A stretch of DNA of 64,000 nucleotides from UBA11524 sp963617205 (GTDB lineage: Bacteria > Bacillota > Clostridia > Christensenellales > Aristaeellaceae). Below are positions 34,050-41,281 of this stretch, in pieces; position 1 is the stretch's first letter; every line of letters starts with the position of its first letter. Below the pieces are notes generated by a model. It did not search any database. It was not told the DNA's origin and was given only the letters and a program-made list of their open reading frames with translations. The position numbers and the translations under genes were made by a program. The stretch is from positions 62,001 to 126,000 of the forward strand of contig CAVEOA010000003.1 in assembly GCA_963617205.1 (NCBI GenBank). The letters run 5' to 3'.

Positions 34050-34215
34050 CTCAAGGGGCTCGGAGAGCCATCTAAAGGTTGATTTTATTATACTTCAAGG
34101 ACTTGCGTTTGTCAATACATCCGTGACGATTTGCATCAATTTTACCCCCAAAATCACGCAAAACGTCACGGATGTGAATCAATTTCAGCCGCAAAAACCG
34201 ACCATATTGTCCATG
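34050..34215 (-). promoter_or_regulatory. CRISPR leader B with consensus promoter
   Basis: Minus-strand TTGACA (34110-34115), 17 bp, TATAAT (34087-34092), and the 11-bp inverted repeat at 34118-34128 / 34164-34174. About 96% identical to leader A; one cytosine shorter and one base change breaking the GGGCTC hairpin to 5 bp. Begins 10 bp after the cas2 stop codon. Confidence 0.9.
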
Positions 34216-34225
34216 TCGCGCCGCC

Positions 34226-34549
34226 TCAGAGGAAAAGCAGGTCGTCCGAGAAGAGCTTCATGTCAAAGCCGCTGCCAATCAGCGCCCGCATCCCGCCGAA
34301 CACCTGCAGGCTCATCGGCAGCGCCTGCACCAGCCCATCCTGCGGCGCGAGCTTGCGAACGGCGGCAATTTCGTTCTCGCTGCTGCTGGTGTTTCTCAGC
34401 AGCTTCACATAGACGGACTCCTGCAGCTGCAAAAAGCCGCGCCTTCGCATCTCCTTCCGGAATTTCTGCACCTCTCTGCGCTGCTCGGCGGTCTGCACCG
34501 GCAGGTCATAAAACAGCATCACCACGCCTTTCCGGTCATGCAAAGCCAA
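34226..34549 (-). CDS. cas2: CRISPR-associated endoribonuclease-fold protein Cas2
   Basis: Up to 107 residues. The ferredoxin-like Cas2 start VVMLFYDLPV carries the conserved Asp, followed by YRKFRK-like VQKFRKEMRRRGF and LQESVYVKLL, as in type II-A Cas2. Forms the Cas1-Cas2 integrase that inserts new spacers at the leader end. It overlaps the 3' end of cas1. The start is uncertain: TTG 34549, GTG 34525 or ATG 34519; the last follows GGAAAGG at normal spacing. Confidence 0.93.
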   Translation of the reverse strand: MALHDRKGVVMLFYDLPVQTAEQRREVQKFRKEMRRRGFLQLQESVYVKLLRNTSSSENEIAAVRKLAPQDGLVQALPMSLQVFGGMRALIGSGFDMKLFSDDLLFL

Positions 34550-35411
34550 TCACCCCAATCTGCTTGCGTTCGCCGCGCATGGCGTCCATCGCCTGCACGA
34601 CAAACAGGTCGAGCGCGTCGCCCAGCTTGTATTCCCTGCCATCGAGCCGGCACGTGCATTGCAGGATGCCAATCAGCGCCTTTTTGTACTGCCAATCCAG
34701 CTCGCGCCCGATGTTTCCGACGACAATCGCGTCCACCAGCGGACGGAACGGCTCCATCAGGTCGCAGGACAGGTTGACGGGGTTCGTCCGGCTGCAATGG
34801 TGAATGCCGATGGCGGTGTTGTAGCCGTGCGCGACGAGCACCCGACTGACCGCCGTGTTGAGAATCGTGTAGCCATAGTTGAGCGCGGCGTTCGTGCTGT
34901 CCACCGCGTGACGGACAAAGTCCTCCCCGAACAGCGAGGCAAAATACGCCTTCGCCGCCAGCCCTTCGCGGTTGGTGCTGTCGCCCGTGTGCACATCCTT
35001 CGCATAGCTCCGCACGTGCTTCGCGCGCGGGAACGACCGCCGCCCCAGCAATTCCGCCTGCATGTTGATTTTCTGCCGGACAATCTGCCGCCAAAGCGAA
35101 TCCTTCCGCTTTTCCGTCCATTCCATCTGGTCGAACAGGTGCCCTGCCGCTTCGAGGTGACTGCCGATGGAAATCAGCTGTGCGGACGGCTCATAGCGCT
35201 GGTTGCACAGCACGACATTCACGCCCTCCTCCGCCAGCCGCTGCAAAAGCGCAAGGGTGACGCTGCCGGATGGATGCATGATCAGCAAATCGCGCACGTG
35301 CTCCAGCGGCACGGCCATTTCCTGTTCTTCATCCCTGATGATGAGCTGCTCATCGCCCAGCTCCAGCCGTTCGTGCCGTTCGATGATGATGGTTCGCCAG
35401 CCTGACGTCAT
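34536..35411 (-). CDS. cas1: CRISPR-associated integrase Cas1 (type II-like lineage)
   Basis: 291 residues. It begins MTSGWRTIIIERHERL, as in type II Cas1. The three metal-binding residues of the active site are visible: E149 in NREGLAAKAYF, H205 in IGIHHCSRTNPVNLS, and E220 in DLMEPFRPLVD. Integrates spacers with Cas2. ATG 35411 follows AAGGAGG with 8-bp spacing; the frame extends 11 codons further up without a ribosome binding site. Lies 58 bp after cas13d and overlaps cas2, forming one cas13d-cas1-cas2 operon. Type VI-D systems often lack their own adaptation genes, so this locus is fully equipped. Confidence 0.96.
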   Translation of the reverse strand: MTSGWRTIIIERHERLELGDEQLIIRDEEQEMAVPLEHVRDLLIMHPSGSVTLALLQRLAEEGVNVVLCNQRYEPSAQLISIGSHLEAAGHLFDQMEWTEKRKDSLWRQIVRQKINMQAELLGRRSFPRAKHVRSYAKDVHTGDSTNREGLAAKAYFASLFGEDFVRHAVDSTNAALNYGYTILNTAVSRVLVAHGYNTAIGIHHCSRTNPVNLSCDLMEPFRPLVDAIVVGNIGRELDWQYKKALIGILQCTCRLDGREYKLGDALDLFVVQAMDAMRGERKQIGVIGFA

Positions 35412-35469
35412 GGCAAGGTCCTCCTTTTCAAAAAGAGCCGCCAACCCGATGGTCAGCGGCTCGAAGGCG

Positions 35470-38406
35470 TTATTCCGGTTTGATGTCGTCCTTGTCCGCC
35501 TTGACCGGCGGATAGTTGCGGTCGAACAGCTCGTTAACGGACAGGTTCTTGTACCGCGGCAGGCTGTAGGCGAACGGCACGTTCAGCGCCTTTACCATGT
35601 CCTTGCAGTAGGTGTGATGCTTTTCAATTTGCCCGATGTACTCAAGCGACTTGGGATTCGCATCCTCCACCTTATTCCTGCCTTTTTCAATCTGCGCTTT
35701 AAACATGTCACTCAGCAACCGCTGCAGCAGATAATGGTACAGCTCGAAGTAGGAATCGAACCGCGCAATGTCGCCGATGTACGAATCCGCATTGCGCACG
35801 ATGTTCAGGTGGTCGACACAGTTGCGGAATCCCCAGATGAACACCGGGTCGGAATTTGCGAAGTTCTGCTTCATATAGCGGGTGGCACGCCCGTTCAGCG
35901 CACCCGCCTCCACGCGCTCCATGGCGTAATCGCGAAGTCGAATTTTCTCATTCGCAAGATTCTTATACTTATCGAAATCATACGTCGCCGCATCACGCTC
36001 GACGCAGTGGAACGCGATGAAATAGCGCGAATTGACCAACACGAGGTTCTTCACCAGCAGATGCAGCACCGTCAGGTACAGGCGGACAATCGCCTTTTGA
36101 CGCTCCTTCTCGATGTTATCCTGCGCGCTGGCGTATCGTGCGTTCGTGCGGACGAGCTCGAAATTCGTGAAGTCCACCTTGGCAATCAGATCCTGAAGGG
36201 TATCGCGCATCTTCGGGCTGAACGGCTCCTTCAAATTCAGGCAGCTGTTGTAATAGCGGACAATCTGCGCATCAGGAATGCCCTTGAGCACGTGCGCGAC
36301 GACCTTCTTGTTCCGCACGAGCCTGCACAGCTTTTCGGGATTGCCGTAGCGTACGAGATACTGGAAGCGCCGCGACTCAATCACGTTGTTGATGATGAAG
36401 TTGCGGAAGCTGTTGTCCTTCTTGCCGTCGGACAGCCTCATGCCGCCGTCCTTGCCCAGCATGCCCTCGATGAGCGCTTTGAGCGTTTCCTCCTCCTCCT
36501 TGAAGCCAAGCAGGCGCGCCGCGTCATAGAACATCGCCCTCTTTGTCGCCATGTCCGGCTTGGCCATGCGTGCAAAGGCGTTGATGGTGCGCAGCTCGCC
36601 GGCGATTTGCTTGCTGCTGGCGAACATCCGGAATTGCGGCAGGAAGGTGCACGGCATCTTGCGCTCCTCCATCAACTGCAGGAAGCTGGCGATGCCCTCG
36701 AACTTGTTGATGAGCGTCGTCAGCAGGTCGTTGATTTCCTTGCCGTCCTGGAAGCAGGTCACCAGATACATCAGCTTGCTGAAGCTGGAGACGTTCGCAT
36801 TGAGCAGGACGCCCTTCAGCACGCTCTCGTCCATCTTGACAGAGACAATGTCCTTGATGCGGCTTCCGCTCAGCTGCGGAACGATGCTCATGATGGCAGG
36901 CTTGATATCCGCCCATACTTGCGTGGCGTTTTCGCAGTAGTACCCGACCTTGTCCTCCTCTGTCAGTGCGCCGCGCAGGTTGTTGACCAGCGCATCCGCC
37001 TTGTCCGGATGATTGCGGTACCAGTCGAACACGATGAAGTCAAACAGCATATACAGCTTGGAACGGACGCTGTCATACTGTTGACCCTTGAGCGCCGCCG
37101 CATTGGGCAGCGTGAGGATGATTTCGCGAAGCGTCTTGATGGAGAAGCCCTGATTCTTGTACTCCTTGCGAACGTTGAAGTCATAGTAATCGCGTGCAAG
37201 CTGTTCCCTGCGCTTCGGTTCGGTCACGTTCAGCGCGCCAAAGAGCAGCGGCAGATTCTTCTTGCTTGCCTTCTCCACGAACCCCTTGTTGATGGCGTTG
37301 ATTTTTGCGGCATAGAGGGCGTTGAGCGCCTGCCTTGCTGCGGGTTGGACCTTTGTGTCCAGCTGATAGATAACGCTGGTGACGCTCGTCCTGCCATGCG
37401 CGAGGGAATGGCGGAGTGTGGCGAGCAGCGCAAGCAGGTAATAGCAGCGCTTTTTCTCCGACTCCTCCGTCGGCAGCGCCTTGCCGTCCCTATCCCGCTT
37501 GGGCTCCTGGTAGATGACTTCGCCGAAATAGGCGCGGCGGGAAGTGGTCATCAGCTCCTCGAAAAGCGCCTTTGCATTTTCCTGATTCGTCGTCTCCGGA
37601 TTCATGAAGTTTTCGTACGTCTTTTTTTCAGCGCTCAGCGACTGGAACAGATCCTCAAATTCATCGTCATCGCTGCGGAGCAGGTTGTTGATTTCATAGA
37701 TGATGTTGTTGATGTGCATGGACAGGATTTTCTCGATATCGAGGATGCTGTAGATGAGCTGAATGTGGATGTTATCCTCGAACTCCCGCCCGAAATACAG
37801 CTGCTCGAGCTGCCTGCGAAGCCCGATGAGGTCGTCGCCGGGCCTTTTCTTCTTGGACCAGTTCGGGTCATCCAGCGTTGCGCCATGGGTCATGCGGCCG
37901 CTGACGACATAGCCATAGCCGGTTTTGGCTGTCTCCGCAGAAAAGGCGGGCGTCTTCTGCAGATTCTCGATTATGCTGCCACGAACCTCCTTCTCCTGCA
38001 CCGCGTCATTGCCGCGTCCGAAGGCGGTCATGAGCATCTCGCCCTCGCCGAGCATAAACAGCGACTTGACGCCTGCCGCCTTCGGACCGGACTTTTTGCC
38101 GCGCTTCTCAGGCGGATTTTCCGAGAGATACGTCTCAGCGACTTTCTTGGCGGCAGCACGGCGCTTGGCTTCCTCCTGAAGCTTCCGCTGGCACTCCTCT
38201 TCCTCCTGAAGCTTCCGCTGGCGTTCCTCTTCCTCCTGAAGCTTCCGCTGACGTTCCTTTTCCTCCTGAAGCTTCCGCTGGCGTTCCTCTTCCTCCCGAA
38301 GCTTCCGCTGACGTTCCTTTTCCCTCGCGGCGATTTCCGCAACGGCTTCGTTCTTCCTTGAGGCGTCCTGCGCTCTGCGTTCCTTTGCGTTCTGCTTGTT
38401 TTTCAT
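35470..38406 (-). CDS. cas13d: Cas13d, RNA-guided RNase of type VI-D CRISPR
   Basis: 978 residues. Two HEPN RNase motifs are intact: R332-HSLA-H337 and R861-NCVD-H866. Cas13d-specific blocks are clear, including FSKLMYLVTCFQDGKEINDL (from 542), FRNFIINNV (667), IAFHCVERDA (797) and a C-terminus ending in LPRYKNLSVNELFDRN; these match the known Ruminococcus enzymes closely. It processes its own crRNAs and, on binding a complementary RNA, cleaves that RNA and bystander RNAs in the cytoplasm. Unusual: residues 1 to about 105 form a highly charged extension with five copies of a 10-residue unit (ERQRKLQEEE), absent from the well-studied Cas13d proteins, while the core from about 105 is compact (about 870 residues). 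ATG follows GGAGGAGG at 9-bp spacing; expressed from a perfect promoter at 38569-38597. Confidence 0.97.
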   Translation of the reverse strand: MKNKQNAKERRAQDASRKNEAVAEIAAREKERQRKLREEEERQRKLQEEKERQRKLQEEEERQRKLQEEEECQRKLQEEAKRRAAAKKVAETYLSENPPEKRGKKSGPKAAGVKSLFMLGEGEMLMTAFGRGNDAVQEKEVRGSIIENLQKTPAFSAETAKTGYGYVVSGRMTHGATLDDPNWSKKKRPGDDLIGLRRQLEQLYFGREFEDNIHIQLIYSILDIEKILSMHINNIIYEINNLLRSDDDEFEDLFQSLSAEKKTYENFMNPETTNQENAKALFEELMTTSRRAYFGEVIYQEPKRDRDGKALPTEESEKKRCYYLLALLATLRHSLAHGRTSVTSVIYQLDTKVQPAARQALNALYAAKINAINKGFVEKASKKNLPLLFGALNVTEPKRREQLARDYYDFNVRKEYKNQGFSIKTLREIILTLPNAAALKGQQYDSVRSKLYMLFDFIVFDWYRNHPDKADALVNNLRGALTEEDKVGYYCENATQVWADIKPAIMSIVPQLSGSRIKDIVSVKMDESVLKGVLLNANVSSFSKLMYLVTCFQDGKEINDLLTTLINKFEGIASFLQLMEERKMPCTFLPQFRMFASSKQIAGELRTINAFARMAKPDMATKRAMFYDAARLLGFKEEEETLKALIEGMLGKDGGMRLSDGKKDNSFRNFIINNVIESRRFQYLVRYGNPEKLCRLVRNKKVVAHVLKGIPDAQIVRYYNSCLNLKEPFSPKMRDTLQDLIAKVDFTNFELVRTNARYASAQDNIEKERQKAIVRLYLTVLHLLVKNLVLVNSRYFIAFHCVERDAATYDFDKYKNLANEKIRLRDYAMERVEAGALNGRATRYMKQNFANSDPVFIWGFRNCVDHLNIVRNADSYIGDIARFDSYFELYHYLLQRLLSDMFKAQIEKGRNKVEDANPKSLEYIGQIEKHHTYCKDMVKALNVPFAYSLPRYKNLSVNELFDRNYPPVKADKDDIKPE
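38167..38316 (-). repeat. Five tandem 30-bp units inside the cas13d 5' end
   Basis: Codons 31-80 of cas13d encode five copies of a 10-residue unit with consensus ERQRKLQEEE. The DNA copies are nearly identical (GAAGCTTCCGCTGRCGTTCC on the plus strand), so the unit number is likely to vary between strains. The predicted product is a continuous charged alpha-helix or coiled coil. Confidence 0.9.
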
Positions 38407-38568
38407 GTGAATGCTCCTCCTCCGTGCTTCCTTAAGCTGATTTCCGTCAAAACACAGCGTGGAAACGTTGCATCAATCCTGCGTCTCTCGTTTCGTTGAT
38501 GGCTTTGGCTGCGTGTTTTCTCTTCCTTTGTCCTGATGAACTTTGATCGTCCTGAACGGTTTGTATCC

Positions 38569-38597
38569 ATTATACTTTGCGCACATCTGTTTGTCAA
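38569..38597 (-). promoter_or_regulatory. Consensus sigma-A promoter of the cas13d-cas1-cas2 operon
   Basis: Minus-strand TTGACA (38592-38597), exactly 17 bp, TATAAT (38569-38574), giving an untranslated leader of about 155 nt before cas13d. Its first bases (TTGACAAAC) match those of the two CRISPR leaders. The rest of the 38407-38852 gap holds the rluD terminator and a fragment related to repeat family B (38650-38740). Confidence 0.85.
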
Positions 38598-38737
38598 TAA
38601 GTGAAGAAGCCTTCGCATGAATTTTACCGCAGAATCAGCTCTACTTGCAGCGCAACAAATCCGAAGGGTGCGGGCGAGCGTGGGCTTCACCCGTTTTCAT
38701 GCCCTCCGGTCGTTCCGCAGAAGCGAAAACCATGCGA

Positions 38738-38770
38738 CAAAAAATGCAGCCGCTCGGCATGAGCAGCTGC
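38738..38770 (-). terminator. Terminator downstream of the rluD-type gene
   Basis: GAGCAGCTGC (38761-38770) and GCAGCCGCTC (38746-38755) pair over 10 bp with one G-U; on the minus strand a T-run follows (A-run 38738-38744). Confidence 0.75.
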
Positions 38771-38852
38771 GCGTTGGTTGCAGGCAAGTCGCCTTCCCTG
38801 CCCCCTGCAAGGGCGTTTTCCACCTCGGACATTTGCGGAATTGCGCGTCCCT

Positions 38853-39791
38853 TCATCCAAGTTCCGCGTGGTGGATGCCGTTTGCGTGCAGACCCTGTAC
38901 AAATTCCTCCGGCAGGGGTGCGGTGAACGTCAGCCGTTCCCCCGTTGTCGGATGGGTGAAGGACAGCGTGTACGCGTGGAGCATCAGCCGGGGCACCTTC
39001 GCGCCCTTTCCGGCGCCGTAAATCGGGTCGCCGCAGACGGGATGCCCGATGGACTTCATATGCACGCGGATTTGGTGCGTGCGCCCGGTCAGGATGTGCA
39101 CATCGAGCAGCGTGACGCTTCTGCCGCGCTCGAGCACCGTCCAATCGGTGATGGACGGGCGACCCTCGGGATCAATCGCCATCTTCTTGCGATCCTTTTT
39201 GCTGCGCGCGATGGGCTGATCGATGCGGCCGCCGTCCTCGCGCAGAACGCCCTCCACCAGTGCGCGATAATGCTTTTCCATCTGCCGCTCCTGCAGCTGA
39301 CGGCTGAGCGCAAGCTGGCTCTGGTCGTTCTTCGCGACGAGCAGCAGACCGCTTGTATCCTTGTCGAGCCGGTGGACGATGCCAGGGCGAAGCTCGCCGC
39401 CGATGCCGCCCAGGTGGTCAAGGTGATGCAGCAGCGCATTGACAAGCGTGCCATCCTCGTTGCCTGCCGCCGGATGGACGACCATGCCGCACGGCTTGAG
39501 CACAACGGCGAGGTCGTCATCCTGATAGAGGATGGTCAGCGGAATGTCCTGCGCTTCAGGCTGAGCCGGCTTGGGCGCAGGGATGCGCAAAAGCACCTCC
39601 TGCCCGATTCCGACCTTTGCGCCCGCCTTTGTTTCGGCGCGTCCATCGATGGTGACGCAGCCATCCGCCATCAGCGACGCAATCCGCGAGCGCGTCAGCC
39701 CCGATGCCTCCGCCAGCAGCACATCGAGCCGCCGACCGTCAGATAGGATTGTCAGCTCACGCGCTCCGTTCATGTCCGTCCTGTCAGTCAT
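38853..39791 (-). CDS. rluD: RluA/RluD family 23S rRNA pseudouridine synthase
   Basis: 312 residues. N-terminal S4 RNA-binding domain (residues about 15-75: RLDVLLAEASGLTRSRIASLMADGCVTIDG) and a catalytic domain with the RLDKDTSGLLLVAK motif near residue 135, whose Asp attacks the uridine, plus GRTHQIRVHM near 230. It isomerises uridines in 23S rRNA; RluD and related RluA-type sites cannot be told apart here. ATG 39791 overlaps the lspA stop region, so the two are translationally coupled. Confidence 0.93.
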   Translation of the reverse strand: MTDRTDMNGARELTILSDGRRLDVLLAEASGLTRSRIASLMADGCVTIDGRAETKAGAKVGIGQEVLLRIPAPKPAQPEAQDIPLTILYQDDDLAVVLKPCGMVVHPAAGNEDGTLVNALLHHLDHLGGIGGELRPGIVHRLDKDTSGLLLVAKNDQSQLALSRQLQERQMEKHYRALVEGVLREDGGRIDQPIARSKKDRKKMAIDPEGRPSITDWTVLERGRSVTLLDVHILTGRTHQIRVHMKSIGHPVCGDPIYGAGKGAKVPRLMLHAYTLSFTHPTTGERLTFTAPLPEEFVQGLHANGIHHAELG

Positions 39792-40248
39792 GGTCAAGCC
39801 TCCAATCCTCGCCCGAAATCAGCAGCCGGAAAATCAGGATAACCGCGCCGACGACAAGCGCCGCATCCGCGAGATTGAACACGGCGAAGCGGAACAGGGT
39901 GATATCGAGCATGTCGACGACATAGCCCAGCAGCAGCCGATCGACGGCGTTGCCGAGCGCGCCGCCGAGCATCATCCCTGCTGCAACGCGGCTCCATGCG
40001 CTCATGCATCCGCAGAAGTGCCAGAGGAGCACCGCGCCCGCGATGCAGACGGCGGCGGCAATCAGCCCGAGAACAAACGGGTGTCCGCTGAGGAGGCTGA
40101 ATGCGATGCCGGTGTTTTCGGCGTATATCCAGCGCAGCACGCCGGGAATGAGGGGGCGCTCCGCCGGATTCGCCGCCGCGAGGAGCTTCAGAGCTCTGTC
40201 AAGGACAAGGGTCATGGCGGCGGTTGGAAGCCATTGCTTGAGGTGCAT
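39784..40248 (-). CDS. lspA: Lipoprotein signal peptidase (signal peptidase II)
   Basis: 154 residues with four hydrophobic segments. The two catalytic aspartates are in GNAVDRLLLGYVVDMLD and FNLADAALVVG. Removes signal peptides from prolipoproteins after lipid attachment. The ATG at 40248 gives the usual length; a longer frame runs 21 codons upstream. The neighbouring rluD is its usual partner in Firmicutes. Confidence 0.94.
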   Translation of the reverse strand: MHLKQWLPTAAMTLVLDRALKLLAAANPAERPLIPGVLRWIYAENTGIAFSLLSGHPFVLGLIAAAVCIAGAVLLWHFCGCMSAWSRVAAGMMLGGALGNAVDRLLLGYVVDMLDITLFRFAVFNLADAALVVGAVILIFRLLISGEDWRLDHD

Positions 40249-40317
40249 GGAAAATCTCTCTTTCCTTTCGGGAATATCGTTCAATTTCAGGAACCTGAAG
40301 TGTTCTTTCATTATTTC

Positions 40318-40400
40318 GCTCTGCGGACGCGACCAGCGGGCAGGAAAACGGACGAAGTCCGCGCTCGCCCTCTGGACTGCTTCGCATTGCGCATCTGAGC
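40318..40400. repeat. Intergenic repeat fragment, family B
   Basis: Contains GGACGCGACCAGCGGGCAGG, CGGACGAAGTCCG mini-hairpin and GCCCTCTGGACTGCTTCGCA, as in the 7.6-8.0 kb copy. The remaining sequence from 40400 to 40680 has no recognisable gene. Confidence 0.7.
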
Positions 40401-40685
40401 AGGTTGATTTGAATTGCAGCTTCTTTTTTTCGCTTTAGACAGCCTGCATACCCAAAGGGGCAAAAGCACGGACAAAGGCTGCGAACGGAATGTCACCGAC
40501 CTGTGCAGCGTTGCCTTTCATCAGAAGCGCTCAGGTTTGGCTCGAAACGCATGGAGATAGTTCTCCAAAGGAAAGAAACATTCCTTCCTTCCCTGCTGAT
40601 TTTGGCTTCGATGGGCGATGTACTCCCCGATTTCGTCAACTGCTGTAAAAAGCTTGAAAAAAGCTGAAAAATCAGTCGAAAACAC

Positions 40686-40756
40686 TTGACACGATACATT
40701 AGTTATGCTAAACTAACGCTTGCAAATCCCGGAATTAGTTTTATCAAACTAATTCC
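40686..40756 (+). promoter_or_regulatory. feo promoter with two palindromic operators
   Basis: TTGACA (40686-40691), 17 bp, TAAACT (40709-40714). The -10 is covered by an 18-bp imperfect palindrome TTAGTTATGCTAAACTAA (40699-40716). A second site, TTAGTTTTATCAAACTAA, sits in a 26-bp inverted repeat with perfect 11-bp arms (40731-40741 and 40746-40756). The layout resembles DtxR/IdeR-type iron boxes (TTAGG..CCTAA symmetry), which suits an iron transporter; the regulator is not in the window. A half-similar TTAGTTATG site lies upstream of the nitrogenase-like cluster (55668). Confidence 0.7.
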
Positions 40757-40785
40757 GATACCCCATACACAGGGAGGTCATGGAC

Positions 40786-41001
40786 ATGATGCCGTTGGGC
40801 ATAGTGGAAAACGGCGATTCGGTCGTAATCGGCAAAATCACCGGACAGGATGAGGTGCGCCAGCATCTGGCGGAGCTTGGCTTCGTTGTTGGCGAACGCG
40901 TGACCGTCGTCAACAAGATGGGCGGCAACCTGATCTGCGCGGTCAAGGACAGCCGCATCGCGCTGAGTCAGGCCATGGCCATGCGGGTAATGGTAAGCTG
41001 A
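40786..41001 (+). CDS. feoA: FeoA domain protein (first copy)
   Basis: 71 residues, a complete SH3-like FeoA domain (GDSVVIGKITGQDEVRQHLAELGFVVGERVTVVNKMGGNLICAVKDSRIAL). FeoA is a small cytosolic partner that supports FeoB-mediated Fe2+ uptake. The ATG at 40786 is chosen because AGGGAGG is 8 bp upstream; an ATG at 40780 would be too close. First gene of feoA-feoA-feoB. Confidence 0.93.
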   Translation: MMPLGIVENGDSVVIGKITGQDEVRQHLAELGFVVGERVTVVNKMGGNLICAVKDSRIALSQAMAMRVMVS

Positions 41002-41024
41002 GGAAGAAAAAGGAGGCAGAGAGC

Positions 41025-41246
41025 ATGAAGACCCTGAAGGATGTCAAAGTCGGTGAAAATGCCGTGGTCGTCCGTCTGCACGGCGAGGGTGCCGTGAAGC
41101 GCCGCATCATGGATATGGGGCTGACCCGCGGCGTGGAGGTTCACGTGCGCAAGGTTGCTCCGCTGGGCGACCCGATGGAGCTGACCGTTCGCGGCTATGA
41201 GCTGAGCGTTCGCAAGGCTGACGCGGAAATGATCGAGGTTCAGTAA
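41025..41246 (+). CDS. feoA: FeoA domain protein (second copy)
   Basis: 73 residues, with VGENAVVVRLHGEGAVKRRIMDMGLTRGVEVHVRKVAPLGDPMELTVRGYELSVRKADAEMI, the classical FeoA domain. It is clearly different from the first copy, as in many Clostridia that carry two FeoA proteins ahead of FeoB. ATG follows AAGGAGG. Lies 35 bp before feoB. Confidence 0.95.
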   Translation: MKTLKDVKVGENAVVVRLHGEGAVKRRIMDMGLTRGVEVHVRKVAPLGDPMELTVRGYELSVRKADAEMIEVQ

Positions 41247-41281
41247 TTCTGCATTCCCGAACGATAAAGGAGGCGCCTAAA

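Noticed and set aside
35203..38361. 1052-codon open frame antisense to cas13d
   Set aside because: It mirrors the cas13d frame, has no ribosome binding site and a low-complexity leucine-rich translation caused by the cas13d repeats read backwards.
38407..38852. WYL-domain accessory gene upstream of cas13d
   Set aside because: The gap holds only the cas promoter, a terminator and a repeat fragment; no WYL-like frame is present there or elsewhere in the window.
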